Origin: Pseudomonas prosekii
GTDB taxonomy: Bacteria; Pseudomonadota; Gammaproteobacteria; Pseudomonadales; Pseudomonadaceae
DNA length: 64,000 bases
Assembly: GCF_900105155.1 (NCBI RefSeq)
Contig: NZ_LT629762.1
Location: forward strand, 1,612,001-1,676,000
Direction: 5' to 3'
Below, one piece after another: positions 42,192 through 53,298 of this stretch. The stretch's first letter is position 1. The number at the start of each line of letters is the position of its first letter. The position numbers were made by a program, and so were the translations under genes. The notes under the pieces are model-generated. The model was given only the letters and a program-made list of their open reading frames with translations, did no database searches and was not told the DNA's origin.

Positions 42192-43703
42192 ATGCCCGTG
42201 ACGACTCCAAATATCCTCAGTACACCGCAGTCCCTGTGGGAGCGAGCTTGCTCGCGATGGGATCAGCGCGGTCTGTCTGATGCACCGAGCCGCCAGCAGC
42301 GCGAGCATGCTCGCTCGCCCAAGGGTTATGCGTTTTGCGCACTGGCCCTTGCGGTCAGCCTCAGCGGTTGCGTCGGCCTGCCCGACCAACGCCTGGCCAA
42401 CGAAGCCTTGAAGCGCGGCGACACCGCGCTGGCGCAGCAGAATTATCAGCAACTGGCAGACCTCGGTTACAGCGAAGCCCAGGTCGGCCTCGCCGATATC
42501 CAGGTCGACAGCCGTGACCCGGCGCAGATGAAACAGGCCGAGGCGACTTACCGCGCCGCGGCTGACGTTTCGCCGCGCGCTCAAGCCCGTCTCGGTCGCC
42601 TGCTGGTCGCCAAGCCGGGTTCGACCGAAGCCGAACAGCACGAAGCCGAAACCCTGTTGAAAAAAGCCTCGGCCAATGGCGAAGGCAACACGCTGATCCC
42701 GCTGGCCATGCTGTACCTGCAATACCCGCACAGCTTCCCGAACATCAATGCACAGCAGCAAATCAGCAACTGGCGCGCCGAAGGCAAACCGGAAGCGGGC
42801 CTGGCCCAAGTGCTGCTGTACCGCACGCAAGGCACTTACGACCAGCACCTGGACGAAGTCGAAACCATCTGCAAAGCCGCGCTCAACACCACCGACATCT
42901 GCTACGTCGAGCTGGCCACGGTTTATCAGAAACAAGCCAAGCCTGAGCAAACCGCCGAGCTGATCAAACAGATGCAAGCGGCACATTCGCGCGGCACTGT
43001 TTCCGCTCAACGTGTCGACAGCGTCGCCCGTGTGCTCGGTGATGCCAGCCTCGGCAAAACCGACGAGAAAACCGCGCAGGCGCTGCTCGAAGACATCGCC
43101 CCGGGCTACCCGGCGTCCTGGGTCAGCCTCGCGCAATTGCTCTACGACTTCCCCGAACTGGGCGACGTCGACATGATGATGAAGTACCTCGACAACGGCC
43201 GCGCCGCGGATCAACCGCGCGCCGAACTGTTGCTCGGCAAGCTTTACTACGAAGGCAAATGGGTGCCGGCTGACGCCAAAGCCGCCGAAGCGCATTTCCA
43301 GAAAGCTGTGGGCCGCGAAGTGGCTGCCGATTACTACCTCGGCCAGATCTACCGTCGTGGTTACCTTGGCCAGGTCTATTCGCAGAAAGCTCTGGATCAC
43401 CTGCTGACCGCTGCGCGCAACGGCCAGAACAGCGCCGACTTCGCCATCGCCCAGCTGTTTTCCCAAGGCAAGGGCACCAAGCCCAACCCGCTTAACGCGT
43501 ATGTCTTCAGCCAGTTGGCCAAGGCTCAGGACACCCCGCAAGCCACCGAGCTTGCGCAAACATTAGAAGCCCAACTGCCGCCTGCCCAGCTCGCCGAGGC
43601 CCAACGCCTGTTGAAACAAGAACAGGCCGTTCGTGGCGCCTCGAGCCAGAACAAGCTGGATCTGCATGCACTGCAAGAAGAAGACGGCGAGGAAACACTA
43701 TGA
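42192..43703 (+). CDS. algK: Alginate export lipoprotein AlgK with extended leader
   Basis: AlgK is an outer-membrane lipoprotein of Sel1/TPR-like repeats that localises the AlgE pore and links it to the periplasmic complex. The 503-residue frame is about 28 longer than the P. aeruginosa protein. All of the excess lies before the lipobox (LSGC, Cys60), where a REP pair at 42236-42320 is read through without a stop. GTG at 42198 is the alternative start; no ATG, GTG or TTG lies in frame between the REP and the hydrophobic core. The mature domain looks intact. It overlaps algE by 4 bp. Confidence 0.92.
   Translation: MPVTTPNILSTPQSLWERACSRWDQRGLSDAPSRQQREHARSPKGYAFCALALAVSLSGCVGLPDQRLANEALKRGDTALAQQNYQQLADLGYSEAQVGLADIQVDSRDPAQMKQAEATYRAAADVSPRAQARLGRLLVAKPGSTEAEQHEAETLLKKASANGEGNTLIPLAMLYLQYPHSFPNINAQQQISNWRAEGKPEAGLAQVLLYRTQGTYDQHLDEVETICKAALNTTDICYVELATVYQKQAKPEQTAELIKQMQAAHSRGTVSAQRVDSVARVLGDASLGKTDEKTAQALLEDIAPGYPASWVSLAQLLYDFPELGDVDMMMKYLDNGRAADQPRAELLLGKLYYEGKWVPADAKAAEAHFQKAVGREVAADYYLGQIYRRGYLGQVYSQKALDHLLTAARNGQNSADFAIAQLFSQGKGTKPNPLNAYVFSQLAKAQDTPQATELAQTLEAQLPPAQLAEAQRLLKQEQAVRGASSQNKLDLHALQEEDGEETL
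42236..42320. repeat. Decayed REP pair inside the algK coding sequence
   Basis: The left arm GTGGGAGCGAGCTTGCTCGC is intact. The right arm GCGAGCATGCTCGCTCGCCC is a mutated copy of the usual GCGAGCAAGCTCGCTCCCAC. The frame through it contributes [12 protein letters not shown] to REHARSPKG. Confidence 0.88.
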
Positions 43704-45187
43704 AGCTGAATCCATTTGTTCAGGCCGGCATTGGCCTGACATTCGCCCTGCTGTGGTCGTGCCCGACCCTGGCAGCATTGACCGAAGCCAAGAACTACGG
43801 TCTGGAAGTGAAAGTTACCGGCCAGTCTGAAGACGACCGCGACCTCGGCACTGCCGACGGCGGCGACGTCAACGGCGTCGGCCTCGACCTGCGTCCGTGG
43901 GTCTATGGCGAGAGCGGCGCGTGGAGCGCCTACGCGATGGGTCAAGCGGTGACGTCCACCGACATCATCGAAACCGACACCCTGCAACAGTCCGATAACG
44001 ACGGCGCGCAGACCACCGACAACGGTGACCGCAAGACCAGGAAAAACTACCTGGCCATGCGTGAATTCTGGGTCGGCTACAGCGGCCTCACGCCATACCC
44101 TGGCGAGATGCTCAAGCTCGGTCGCCAACGCCTGCGCAATGACGACGGGCAATGGCGCGACTCCAACATCGAAGCGCTGAACTGGACCTTCGACACCACC
44201 CTGTTGCGCGCCAACGCCGGTATCGCCGAACGCTTCAGCGAATACCGCACCGATTTGAAAGAGCTTTCGCCGAGAGACAAGGATCGCCTGCACGCCTACG
44301 CCGATGCAGCGTATCAGTGGACACCGGGCAACTGGGTGGGGATTCGCGGTCATCACACTCACGATGACGGCAAGCTCGATTACCCGGAACCGGGTGTCGC
44401 CGGCGACTCGCTGGACAAGAAACAGAACGGTGACATCAGCTGGCTCGGCCTCACCGCCGACAGCGACGCCTACAACTGGCGCAACACCAATACCGTCAAC
44501 TACTGGGGCAGCATCACCGGCATGAGCGGTGATACCGACACGGTCAACGCGCTGAATGCCGACGGCACCCGCCCGACCGAAGCCAAGACCGGTGAAGACC
44601 TTAACGGCTGGGCCACCGATGTCGGCGTGCGTCTGCGCCTCGATCCGCAATGGCAAGTCGGTGCAGCCTATGCCCGCGCCAGCGCCGATTACGAACAGAA
44701 CGGCCTGGAAAGCAACCGCTCGAACTACACCGGTACTCGCTCGCGGGTTCACCGTTTCGGCGAAGCCTTCCGTGGCGAAATGAACAACATGCAAACCGCG
44801 ACCCTGTTCGGTTCGTGGATGCTCAACGACGAATACGACGCCAGCCTCGTGTACCACAAGTTCTGGCGTGTCGACGGCAGCAAGCCGGTCGGCAGCAACG
44901 GCATCAACGCCGTCGAGAACGACACTGACGACGTCACTGGCGCGATCCTCTCCAGCACCTCGCTGCCGCTGCAGGATGGCAACAAGGACCTGGGTCAGGA
45001 AATGGACCTGGTCGTCACCAAGTACTTCAAACAAGGCCTGTTGCCAGCCGCCTTGAGCCAATCCATCGATGAGCCTTCGGCCCTCGTGCGTTTCCGTGGC
45101 GGTGTGTTCAAGCCCGGCGATGCCTACGGCAAAGAAGTCGATTCGTACATGCACCGCGCGTTTGTCGACGTGATCTGGCGCTTCTGA
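43700..45187 (+). CDS. algE: Alginate outer-membrane porin AlgE
   Basis: AlgE is the 18-stranded outer-membrane beta-barrel through which alginate leaves the cell. The 495-residue protein has a signal peptide ending near TLAALTEA and alternating amphipathic strands ending in the C-terminal aromatic [11 protein letters not shown] typical of barrels. Its ATG overlaps the algK stop as ATGA, coupling porin and lipoprotein. Confidence 0.96.
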   Translation: MKLNPFVQAGIGLTFALLWSCPTLAALTEAKNYGLEVKVTGQSEDDRDLGTADGGDVNGVGLDLRPWVYGESGAWSAYAMGQAVTSTDIIETDTLQQSDNDGAQTTDNGDRKTRKNYLAMREFWVGYSGLTPYPGEMLKLGRQRLRNDDGQWRDSNIEALNWTFDTTLLRANAGIAERFSEYRTDLKELSPRDKDRLHAYADAAYQWTPGNWVGIRGHHTHDDGKLDYPEPGVAGDSLDKKQNGDISWLGLTADSDAYNWRNTNTVNYWGSITGMSGDTDTVNALNADGTRPTEAKTGEDLNGWATDVGVRLRLDPQWQVGAAYARASADYEQNGLESNRSNYTGTRSRVHRFGEAFRGEMNNMQTATLFGSWMLNDEYDASLVYHKFWRVDGSKPVGSNGINAVENDTDDVTGAILSSTSLPLQDGNKDLGQEMDLVVTKYFKQGLLPAALSQSIDEPSALVRFRGGVFKPGDAYGKEVDSYMHRAFVDVIWRF

Positions 45188-45213
45188 TGCGAGCCGCGAA
45201 AGGAGTGCCCGAC

Positions 45214-46803
45214 ATGACCCATCCGAAGAGAGGCTCGATCACGTTGCTGGCCGGCGCGATGCTGCTGGCCAGTTCGGTCGCCTTTGCCAACGCCGAGCCG
45301 GTTGCGCCTGCTGCAAAAGGCCAACCGAGCACCGTGGCCAAGGGACTTCAGCAAGCCAAGACCTACACCGTCAGCAGCGCCCCGACCGCGCCGCTGGACT
45401 TGGAAAAGCCAAAATTGCCGGACACTTCCGGCTACACCGCCGAAGCGATTGCCGCGAAAGTCGTGCGCACCCAGCCGGGCAAAGTCAGCGTGCGCCGGAT
45501 GATGCAGGAAGACGCGTTGAAGGACTTTATCGGCGGCGATAACAAGATGGCCGAGTGGGTGGTGCGTCAGCACGGCATCCCGCAGGCGATCTTCGTCGAC
45601 GACGGTTACATGAACCTGCAAGACCTGGCGAAGAAGCTGCCCAAGCAGTACTTCAGCGAAACCTCGCCGGGCGTCTTCCTGGCGAAGTTGCCGATTGTCG
45701 TAGGGCGCAAAGGCATCCTCGAAATCGACCAGAAAACCCAGGAACTGCGCTTGTCGCAAGAAGCCGGTTCGTTCCTGGTCAACGACGGCCAGTTGTTCGT
45801 GCGTGACACCAAAATCACTGGGTGGAGCGAGAAGAACAACGGCCCGGCGGCGTTCAAGTCGCCGAAGGAATTCCGTCCGTTCCTGCTGTCCTGGGGCGGC
45901 ACCGAAACCTACATCGCCAACAGCAAGATCGCCAGTTTCGGCTACGCCAACAGTAAGTCCTACGGCGTGAGTATTTCGCAGTACACGCCGAACATGGCCA
46001 AGGTGCTCAAGCGTCCTGAACCGACTGGCTGGATCGTCGGCTCCGAGTTCTCGGACATGTGGTACGGCTTCTACTGCTACGAAACCCGCGACTTCGTGGT
46101 CAAGGGCAACACCTACAAAGACAACATCGTCTACGGCATTGACCCGCACGACCGTTCGCACGGGCTGATCATCGCTGACAACACCGTTCACGGGACCAAG
46201 AAGAAGCACGGGATCATCATTTCCCGTGAGGTCAACGACAGCTTCATCTTCAACAACCGCAGCTACGACAACAAATTGTCGGGCCTGGTGATCGACCGTA
46301 ACAGCGTCAACAACATCATTGCCTACAACGAGATCTACAAGAACCACACCGACGGCATCACCCTCTACGAGAGTGGCGACAACCTGTTGTGGGGCAACAA
46401 GGTGATCAGCAACAAGCGCCACGGCATCCGCATTCGTAACAGCGTGAACATTCGCCTCTACGAAAACCTCGCCATGGCCAACGGCTTGACCGGCGTCTAC
46501 GGGCACATCAAGGACCTGAGCGACACCGACCGCGACATCAAGCTCGATCCGTTCGACGCCCAAGTGTCACTGATCGTGGTCGGCGGCGAACTGGCCGGCA
46601 ATGGCAGCGGACCGCTGTCCATCGACTCGCCGCTGAGCGTCGAGTTGTATCGCGTGTCCATGCTCGCGCCGACCAAATCCAGCGGCATCAGCTTCAACGG
46701 GATTCTTGGCGAGCGCCAGGATGAAATTCTCGACCTGCTGGTGCGCCAGCAGAAAGCCGTGCTGATCGACCCTGTCGAACGCCAGACCGAATTGCAGGAC
46801 TGA
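45214..46803 (+). CDS. algG: Mannuronan C5-epimerase AlgG
   Basis: AlgG converts mannuronate to guluronate within the polymer in the periplasm. The 529 residues start with a signal peptide (ITLLAGAMLLASSVAFANA) and form a right-handed beta-helix with the catalytic DPHDRSH motif. The ATG at 45214 has AAAGGAG at good spacing; an in-frame ATG at 45187 overlaps the algE stop but lacks a site. Repeated turns such as YDNKLSGLVIDRNSVNNI mark the helix. Confidence 0.96.
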   Translation: MTHPKRGSITLLAGAMLLASSVAFANAEPVAPAAKGQPSTVAKGLQQAKTYTVSSAPTAPLDLEKPKLPDTSGYTAEAIAAKVVRTQPGKVSVRRMMQEDALKDFIGGDNKMAEWVVRQHGIPQAIFVDDGYMNLQDLAKKLPKQYFSETSPGVFLAKLPIVVGRKGILEIDQKTQELRLSQEAGSFLVNDGQLFVRDTKITGWSEKNNGPAAFKSPKEFRPFLLSWGGTETYIANSKIASFGYANSKSYGVSISQYTPNMAKVLKRPEPTGWIVGSEFSDMWYGFYCYETRDFVVKGNTYKDNIVYGIDPHDRSHGLIIADNTVHGTKKKHGIIISREVNDSFIFNNRSYDNKLSGLVIDRNSVNNIIAYNEIYKNHTDGITLYESGDNLLWGNKVISNKRHGIRIRNSVNIRLYENLAMANGLTGVYGHIKDLSDTDRDIKLDPFDAQVSLIVVGGELAGNGSGPLSIDSPLSVELYRVSMLAPTKSSGISFNGILGERQDEILDLLVRQQKAVLIDPVERQTELQD

Positions 46804-46813
46804 GGATAATTTT

Positions 46814-48271
46814 ATGCACCCACACTTGATCAAATTACTCAGCCTGTCGGCCCTGACCGCCGGGATTCTCGCGGCCAGCGGCGGCGCCCGTGCCGACGAT
46901 GGCGAGGCGGTCAAAGCACCGAACTTCACCGCCGACCCGTGCTGCAACCTGTGCCCGGAAGCCCACGACGCGAAAAACTACACCACCCGTTATCAGCAGA
47001 ACTTCACCACGCTGGTACAGGCTCAGGGTGACTGGTTGTTCCGTACGCAAGAAGACTTGCGCACCGAGTTCGACACCTCCCCTGCCGGCTACAAACGCAT
47101 GAAAGAACTGCACGATGCGTTCAAGAGCAAAGGCGTGGAGTTGGTGGTGGTTTATCAACCGACGCGTGGTCTGGTGAACCGCAACAAGCTCAATCCTGAA
47201 GACAAAGCCAAGTTCGATTTCGACAAGGCCTTGAAGAATTACAAGACCATGCTCGGCCGTTTCGCCGCCATGGGCTACACCGTGCCGGACCTGTCGCCGC
47301 TGACCAATGAGTCGCTGCCAGACACCTTGCCGGCGCACGATTTCTACTTCCGCGGCGACCAACACTGGACGCCATACGGCGCCCAGCGCACGGCGAAAAT
47401 CGTCGGTGAGCAGATCAAGCAAATGCCGGCCTTTGCCGACATTCCGAAACGCGAATTCGAGAGCCACAAGTCGGGTCGCATGGGCAAGACCGGAACATTA
47501 CACAACATGGCCGGTCAACTCTGTGGCACGAGCTACGCGGTCCAGTACATGGACCAGTTCACCACGGAGCCCAAGGGCGAAGCGGCCGATGGCGACTTGT
47601 TCGGTGACTCCGGTAATCCCGAGATCACCCTGGTCGGCACCAGCCACAGTGGCAAGAACTACAACTTCGCCGGTTTCCTCGAAGAGGCGATCGGTGCCGA
47701 CATCCTCAACGTGGCATTCCCTGGCGGTGGCCTGGAAGGTTCGATGCTGCAGTACCTGGGCAGCGAAGAGTTCCAGAAGAAGCCGCCGAAAATCCTCATC
47801 TGGGAATTCTCGCCGCTCTATCGCCTCGACCAGGAAACCATCTATCGCCAAATGATGGCGTTGCTCGACAACGGCTGCGAAGGCAAAGAAGCACAAATGA
47901 CCGGCAGCAAAACCTTGAAGCCAGGCAAAAACGAATTGATGGTCAACAGCAACAACCTGAACCTGCAAAACGGCAGCCACCAGGTCGACATCCAGTTTGC
48001 CGATGCGTCGGTGAAAGTCCTGCAAGCCACCCTCTGGTACATGAACGGTCGCCACGAGGACATCAAAATCGAAAAACCGGAAACCTCCGACACTGACGGG
48101 CGTTTTGCCTTTGAGTTGCGCACGGACGAAGACTGGGCCTCGCAGAATCTGCTGGCCGTCGAAGTCCAGGGCCCTGAAGCCGGTGCCGCGCCACAAAAAG
48201 TCGAAGCGAAAATCTGCAAACGCAACGTATTCCCGGGCGCTGGGCAACGTACCGCTCAAGCCGGGCAATGA
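46814..48271 (+). CDS. algX: Alginate O-acetyltransferase AlgX
   Basis: AlgX transfers acetyl groups to mannuronate residues in the periplasm and binds the polymer through a C-terminal carbohydrate module. The 485 residues have a signal peptide, an SGNH-like domain with Asp182 and His184 in GDQHWTP and Ser277 in GTSHSG (equal to D174/H176/S269 of P. aeruginosa with an offset of 8), and a binding module from about 370. It starts 10 bp after algG. Confidence 0.96.
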   Translation: MHPHLIKLLSLSALTAGILAASGGARADDGEAVKAPNFTADPCCNLCPEAHDAKNYTTRYQQNFTTLVQAQGDWLFRTQEDLRTEFDTSPAGYKRMKELHDAFKSKGVELVVVYQPTRGLVNRNKLNPEDKAKFDFDKALKNYKTMLGRFAAMGYTVPDLSPLTNESLPDTLPAHDFYFRGDQHWTPYGAQRTAKIVGEQIKQMPAFADIPKREFESHKSGRMGKTGTLHNMAGQLCGTSYAVQYMDQFTTEPKGEAADGDLFGDSGNPEITLVGTSHSGKNYNFAGFLEEAIGADILNVAFPGGGLEGSMLQYLGSEEFQKKPPKILIWEFSPLYRLDQETIYRQMMALLDNGCEGKEAQMTGSKTLKPGKNELMVNSNNLNLQNGSHQVDIQFADASVKVLQATLWYMNGRHEDIKIEKPETSDTDGRFAFELRTDEDWASQNLLAVEVQGPEAGAAPQKVEAKICKRNVFPGAGQRTAQAGQ

Positions 48272-48281
48272 GGTTACCTCT

Positions 48282-49412
48282 ATGACATTGCACACCCGCA
48301 CTTTGAAAAAGTTACTCGCCCCTTCGTTGCTGACGCTGGCGATGTTCGCCGGCGCCACGCAGGCCGCCGCGCCACTGCGTCCGCCACAGGGTTATTTCGC
48401 ACCGATCGAAAAAGTCAAAACCGGCGACAACAGCGAAGGCTGTGACGCGATGCCGACGCCGTACACCGGCTCGCTGCAATTTCGCAGCAAGTACGAAGGC
48501 TCCGACAAGGCGCGTTCGACCCTGAACAAGCAGTCGGAAAAAGCTTTCCGCGACACCACTGCCGACATCACCAAGATTGAGCGCGGCACCAGCAAGCGCG
48601 TGATGCAGTACATGCGCGACGGTCGTCCGGAACAACTCGAATGCACGCTCAACTGGCTGACGGCCTGGGCCAAGGCAGATGCGTTGATGTCCAAGGACTT
48701 CAACCACACCGGCAAGTCGATGCGCAAATGGGCATTGGGCAGCATGGCGTCGGCGTACATCCGCCTGAAGTTCTCCGACTCGCACCCGTTGGCCAACCAC
48801 CAGCAAGAGTCGCAGCTGATCGAAGCCTGGTTCAGCAAAATGGCCGATCAAGTGGTCAGCGATTGGGACAATTTGCCGCTGGAAAAAACCAACAATCACT
48901 CGTACTGGTCCGCCTGGTCGGTGATGGCAACGTCCATCGCCACCAACCGCCGCGACCTGTTCGACTGGTCGGTGAAGGAATACAAAGTCGGCGCCAATCA
49001 AGTTGATGCGCAAGGCTTCCTGCCAAACGAATTGAAGCGTCAGCAACGCGCCCTCGCCTATCACAACTACGCCCTGCCGCCACTGTCGATGATCGCCAGT
49101 TTTGCCTTGGTCAACGGTGTCGATCTGCGTCAGGAAAACAACGGCGCGCTGAAACGCCTGGGTGATCGCGTGCTGTCCGGGGTGAAAGATCCGGATGAAT
49201 TCGAGAAGAAGAATGGCAAGGAACAGGACATGACCGACCTCAAGGTCGACTCGAAATTTGCCTGGCTCGAACCGTTCTGCTCGCTCTACACCTGCCCGCC
49301 GGACGTGCTTGAAATGAAGCACGACATGCAGCCGTTCAAGACCTTCCGCCTCGGCGGCGACTTGACCAAGGTCTACGACCCGGCCAACGAAAAAGGCAAA
49401 AAAGGCTCCTAG
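48282..49412 (+). CDS. algL: Alginate lyase AlgL
   Basis: AlgL cuts alginate by beta-elimination and clears polymer stuck in the periplasm. The 376-residue protein has a signal peptide ([18 protein letters not shown]) and an alpha/alpha-barrel with the catalytic NNHSYW motif. The ATG at 48282 sits 10 bp after algX. The frame upstream is open but only overlaps algX. Confidence 0.95.
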   Translation: MTLHTRTLKKLLAPSLLTLAMFAGATQAAAPLRPPQGYFAPIEKVKTGDNSEGCDAMPTPYTGSLQFRSKYEGSDKARSTLNKQSEKAFRDTTADITKIERGTSKRVMQYMRDGRPEQLECTLNWLTAWAKADALMSKDFNHTGKSMRKWALGSMASAYIRLKFSDSHPLANHQQESQLIEAWFSKMADQVVSDWDNLPLEKTNNHSYWSAWSVMATSIATNRRDLFDWSVKEYKVGANQVDAQGFLPNELKRQQRALAYHNYALPPLSMIASFALVNGVDLRQENNGALKRLGDRVLSGVKDPDEFEKKNGKEQDMTDLKVDSKFAWLEPFCSLYTCPPDVLEMKHDMQPFKTFRLGGDLTKVYDPANEKGKKGS

Positions 49413-49429
49413 AGCCGAATGCAAAACCT

Positions 49430-49517
49430 GTAGGAGCAAGGCTTGCCCGCGATGGCCGTAACGCGGTGCAACAGATGAACCGAGTCATCGTTCATCGCGA
49501 GCAAGCTCGGCTCCCAC
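49430..49517. repeat. REP pair between algL and algI
   Basis: Hybrid pair: the left arm is of the GTAGGAGCAAGGCTTGCCCG class, the right arm of the CGCGAGCAAGCTCGGCTCCC class with an extra G. It fills much of the 213-bp gap inside the alginate operon. Confidence 0.88.
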
Positions 49518-49625
49518 AGGGTTTGTGCAAGATGCAAGTTTTTGTGTGTTAGCCCGCCAGTTTTCCATGGGGGGTTTGGGGGGGCCGTTGGCCCTTGACT
49601 GTTGGTTAAACATGGAGAGATCGGG

Positions 49626-51191
49626 ATGGTATTTTCGTCCAATGTGTTCCTGTTTTTGTTCTTGCCGATCTTTCTCGGCATGTACTACTTGAGCGGGATT
49701 CGCTATCGCAACCTGCTGCTGCTGATCGCCAGTTATGTGTTTTATGCCTGGTGGCGCGTGGACTTCCTTGCGCTGTTCGCGGCCGTCACGCTGTGGAACT
49801 ACTGGATTGGCCTGAAGGTAGGCGCCGCCGGCGTTCGGACCAAACCGGCCCAACGCTGGTTGCTCCTGGGCGTGGCCGTCGACCTGTGCATTCTCGGCTA
49901 CTTCAAGTACGCCAACTTCGGCGTCGACAGCATCAACGCGATGATGACCTCGGTCGGTCTGTCGCCGTTCATCCTGACCCACGTGCTGTTGCCGATCGGG
50001 ATCTCGTTCTACATCTTCGAGTCCATCAGCTACATCATCGACGTCTACCGTGGTGACACCCCGGCAACGCGCAACCTGATCGACTTCGCTGCATTCGTCG
50101 CGATCTTCCCGCACTTGATCGCCGGCCCGGTGTTGCGTTTCCGCGACCTCGCCGACCAGTTCAACAACCGCACCCACACCCTCGACAAGTTCTCCGAAGG
50201 TGCCACGCGGTTCATGCAGGGTTTCATCAAGAAGGTGTTCATTGCCGACACCCTCGCGGTGGTCGCCGACCATTGTTTTGCCTTGCAGAACCCGACCACC
50301 GGCGATGCCTGGCTGGGCGCCCTGGCCTACACCGCGCAACTGTATTTCGACTTCTCCGGCTACAGCGACATGGCCATCGGTCTGGGCTTGATGATGGGTT
50401 TCCGCTTCATGGAAAACTTCAAACAGCCGTACATCAGCCAGTCGATCACCGAGTTCTGGCGTCGCTGGCACATCAGCCTGTCGACCTGGCTGCGTGACTA
50501 CCTGTACATCACGCTGGGCGGTAACCGCAAAGGCACGTTGATGACCTATCGCAACCTGTTCCTGACCATGCTGCTCGGTGGTCTGTGGCACGGCGCGAAC
50601 ATCACCTACATCGTCTGGGGTGCATGGCACGGCATGTGGCTGGCGATCGAAAAGGCCCTGGGCCTGAACACTTCGCCACGCAGCATCAACCCGATCCGCT
50701 GGGCGCTGACGTTCCTGCTGGTGGTGATGGGCTGGGTGATCTTCCGCTCGGAAAACCTCCACGTCGCCGGTCGCATGTACCACGCCATGTTCAGCTTCGG
50801 TGAATGGTCGTTGTCGGAACTCAACCAGGCCAGCCTCACCGGCTTGCAAGTGGCCACTCTGGTCGTCGCTTACATGACCCTGGCGTTCTTCGGCATTCGT
50901 GATTTCTACGCCAACCTGCCGCCAGAAAAGGCCAAGCCTGCGGTCAACGTCGAGGCCGATGGCCCGGCATCCGCGACCCCGGGAATGATCAAAGCGGTAC
51001 CGGGCGACAACCCTGGCGCGATTCACGAACCGGGCTACACCGTCGGTACTGAAGCGACTGTGCAACCGGCCTACTGGACCGCTGACTGGTCCCGCTACGT
51101 GATGCGCACGTTGGTATTGGCGTTGTTCATTGCCTCGATTTTCAAACTCTCGGCGCAAAGCTTCTCGCCGTTCCTTTACTTCCAGTTCTGA
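49626..51191 (+). CDS. algI: Alginate O-acetylation protein AlgI (MBOAT)
   Basis: AlgI is a membrane-bound O-acyltransferase that moves acetyl groups across the inner membrane for AlgJ/AlgX. The 521-residue protein has about ten membrane helices and the MBOAT histidines in GGLWHGANITYIVWGAWHG. The ATG at 49626 follows GGAGA; an ATG at 49602 in frame overlaps the ribosome site. The gene starts downstream of the REP pair. Confidence 0.95.
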   Translation: MVFSSNVFLFLFLPIFLGMYYLSGIRYRNLLLLIASYVFYAWWRVDFLALFAAVTLWNYWIGLKVGAAGVRTKPAQRWLLLGVAVDLCILGYFKYANFGVDSINAMMTSVGLSPFILTHVLLPIGISFYIFESISYIIDVYRGDTPATRNLIDFAAFVAIFPHLIAGPVLRFRDLADQFNNRTHTLDKFSEGATRFMQGFIKKVFIADTLAVVADHCFALQNPTTGDAWLGALAYTAQLYFDFSGYSDMAIGLGLMMGFRFMENFKQPYISQSITEFWRRWHISLSTWLRDYLYITLGGNRKGTLMTYRNLFLTMLLGGLWHGANITYIVWGAWHGMWLAIEKALGLNTSPRSINPIRWALTFLLVVMGWVIFRSENLHVAGRMYHAMFSFGEWSLSELNQASLTGLQVATLVVAYMTLAFFGIRDFYANLPPEKAKPAVNVEADGPASATPGMIKAVPGDNPGAIHEPGYTVGTEATVQPAYWTADWSRYVMRTLVLALFIASIFKLSAQSFSPFLYFQF

Positions 51192-51202
51192 GGGATCTGA
51201 CC

Positions 51203-52378
51203 ATGACCCGCTCATTACGCATCCTCTACATCGGCCTGTTCCTGGTGACGCTGTTGGTCCTGGGCGTGTGGTCCACGCGCAGCTTCTTCGGTTTCACCAC
51301 GAGTGCCGAAACCACCGTGCTCAACGGGCGCTGGACGAAAGCGGTAGAGACGCACTACGACGAAGAATTCCCGATCAAGCGCCTGGGCACCAACCTCTGG
51401 GCCGCGCTGGATTTCAAACTGTTCAACGAAGGTCGTCCGGGCGTCGTGCTCGGTCGCGACCAGTGGCTGTACAGCGATGAGGAATTCAACCCGATCGTCA
51501 ACGAAGAGCTGAACCTGCAAGGCAACTACGCGCTGGTCGAAGGCGTACGCCAGACGCTGAAAGAAAAAGGCGTGAAATTGGTGATGGCGATTGTTCCAGC
51601 CAAGGCGCGCCTGTACCCGGAGCACCTCGGTGACGTCAAGCCTTCGAGCATTCACGCCAACCTGTATCAGGACTTCCACGCTCGTGTAGCGGCCGACAAG
51701 ATCCTCGCTCCCGACCTGCTCGGCCCGTTCAATCAGGGCAAGCTCAACGGTCAGCAGATGTTCTTGCGCACCGACACCCACTGGACGCCGGAAGGCGCGC
51801 AAATCGCCGCCGAAACCCTGGCCAAGACGATTGCCGAGAAAACTCCGCTGAGCGGCGAACCGCAAAAATTCGTCACTGCTCCTGCGGAAAAAGTCACCCA
51901 CAAAGGCGATCTGCGACTGTTCCTGCCGCTGGACCCGCTGTTCGAAAACCTGATGCCGGCCACCGAGCCGCTGCAGAAGCGCAACACCGTGGCGGCTGAC
52001 GATCAGCCTGCCGCCGATGACGCGCTGTTCGCCAACACCGAAGTCCCGGTGGCCCTGATCGGCACCAGCTACAGCGCCAACCCGAACTGGAATTTTGTCG
52101 GTGCGCTGAAGCAAGCGCTGAAAAGCGACGTGGTCAATTACGCCGAAGACGGCCACGGCCCGATCCTGCCGATGCTCAGCTATCTGAAAAGCGATGCTTT
52201 CAAGAACAGCCCGCCACAGGTGCTGATCTGGGAGTTTCCTGAACGTTATCTGCCTGTGAACAACGAAATCGGCGACGCCGACCCGCAGTGGGTCGCAGAG
52301 CTCAAAGAAGCCGGCGCTCGCCAACAAAACGTAGCCGCAAACACTAAATCCGAGACGCCCGACCGGGCGCAAAACTGA
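51203..52378 (+). CDS. algJ: Alginate O-acetyltransferase AlgJ
   Basis: AlgJ is an SGNH-like periplasmic acetyltransferase anchored by an N-terminal helix. The 391 residues show RTDTHWTPEGAQ with the Asp-His pair and the nucleophile in GTSYS. It acts between AlgI and AlgX. It starts 11 bp after algI. Confidence 0.95.
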   Translation: MTRSLRILYIGLFLVTLLVLGVWSTRSFFGFTTSAETTVLNGRWTKAVETHYDEEFPIKRLGTNLWAALDFKLFNEGRPGVVLGRDQWLYSDEEFNPIVNEELNLQGNYALVEGVRQTLKEKGVKLVMAIVPAKARLYPEHLGDVKPSSIHANLYQDFHARVAADKILAPDLLGPFNQGKLNGQQMFLRTDTHWTPEGAQIAAETLAKTIAEKTPLSGEPQKFVTAPAEKVTHKGDLRLFLPLDPLFENLMPATEPLQKRNTVAADDQPAADDALFANTEVPVALIGTSYSANPNWNFVGALKQALKSDVVNYAEDGHGPILPMLSYLKSDAFKNSPPQVLIWEFPERYLPVNNEIGDADPQWVAELKEAGARQQNVAANTKSETPDRAQN

Positions 52379-52392
52379 AAGAGAGGTACACC

Positions 52393-53046
52393 ATGACTTT
52401 CACTACTACTCCTCGCCGTCTCGCGAAGACTTTTGCTCTTGTTGCCGGCATGAGCGTGCTGTCGATGTCGGCCTTCGCCGGTGACGCCGCACTGTATGGC
52501 CCGACCGCACCAAAAGGCTCGTCCTTCGTGCGGGTCTACAACGCCGGTAACGCTGAAGTCAGCGCCACCGTCGGCACCACTAACCTCAGCGATGTTGCGC
52601 CACTGGGCAGCAGCGATTTCAGCTTCATGCCGGGCGGCGACTACAGCGCCAAGGTCGGCAGCCAGACCCTGCCGGTGAAACTCGCCGGTGACCACTATTA
52701 CACCCTGGTCAACAACGCCAGCGGCGCACCACAACTGATCGAAGAACCGCCGTTCAAGAACAAGCAGAAATCCCTGGTTCGCGTGCAGAACCTGAGCGAC
52801 AAGGCGCTGACCCTGAAGACCGCTGACGGCAAGACCGAAGTGGTGCCATCGGTTGCGGCCAAGGGCCGTGGCGAACGCGAAATCAACCCGGTGAAAGTCA
52901 GCCTGGCCCTGTACGACGGCGCGACCAAGGTCGGCGACGTCAAGCCGGTTGCCCTGGAACGCGGCGAAGCGGCCGTGCTGTACGTCACCGGTAAAGGCTC
53001 GAGCCTGTCGCCAGTCTGGGTAAAACGCCCGGTTTCGACACGCTAA
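52393..53046 (+). CDS. algF: Alginate O-acetylation protein AlgF
   Basis: AlgF is a small periplasmic protein needed for alginate acetylation. The 217 residues have a signal peptide (FALVAGMSVLSMSAFAG) and two beta-rich domains. It ends 252 bp before algA; the gap holds a long palindrome. Confidence 0.94.
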   Translation: MTFTTTPRRLAKTFALVAGMSVLSMSAFAGDAALYGPTAPKGSSFVRVYNAGNAEVSATVGTTNLSDVAPLGSSDFSFMPGGDYSAKVGSQTLPVKLAGDHYYTLVNNASGAPQLIEEPPFKNKQKSLVRVQNLSDKALTLKTADGKTEVVPSVAAKGRGEREINPVKVSLALYDGATKVGDVKPVALERGEAAVLYVTGKGSSLSPVWVKRPVSTR

Positions 53047-53073
53047 TGAATTCGTCAGAACGGTGAATCCCTT

Positions 53074-53211
53074 GTAGCAGCTGGCGAAGCCTGCGTCCGT
53101 CGGCGAAGCCGTCGCAAAACCGGTGAATGCGGTCTTTCAGAGAGACCGCGTTGTCCGGATTGACGACGGCTCCGCCGCCGAACGCAGCCTCGCAGGCTCG
53201 GCAGCTGCTAC
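53074..53211. repeat. Long nested palindrome between algF and algA
   Basis: Outer arms GTAGCAGCTGGCGAAGCCTG and the related CGCAGGCTCGGCAGCTGCTAC enclose a perfect inner hairpin GCGGTCTTTCAGAGAGACCGC (53128-53149-type) and GACGGC-type arms. It is a second REP class, distinct from the GGAGCGAGG type. Together the folds could slow transcription before algA. Confidence 0.85.
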
Positions 53212-53298
53212 AGAATCCGGTCTGACTTCGGCATAAGAACAAGAGTGAAACGACAGAACGCAGTAGCTCTAACCAATCGATTTTAAAGGAGTAACAAC

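Noticed and set aside
39552..43559. A 1335-codon open frame on the minus strand
   Set aside because: It runs antisense to alg8, alg44 and algK, has no ribosome site or domain, and mirrors their codon pattern.
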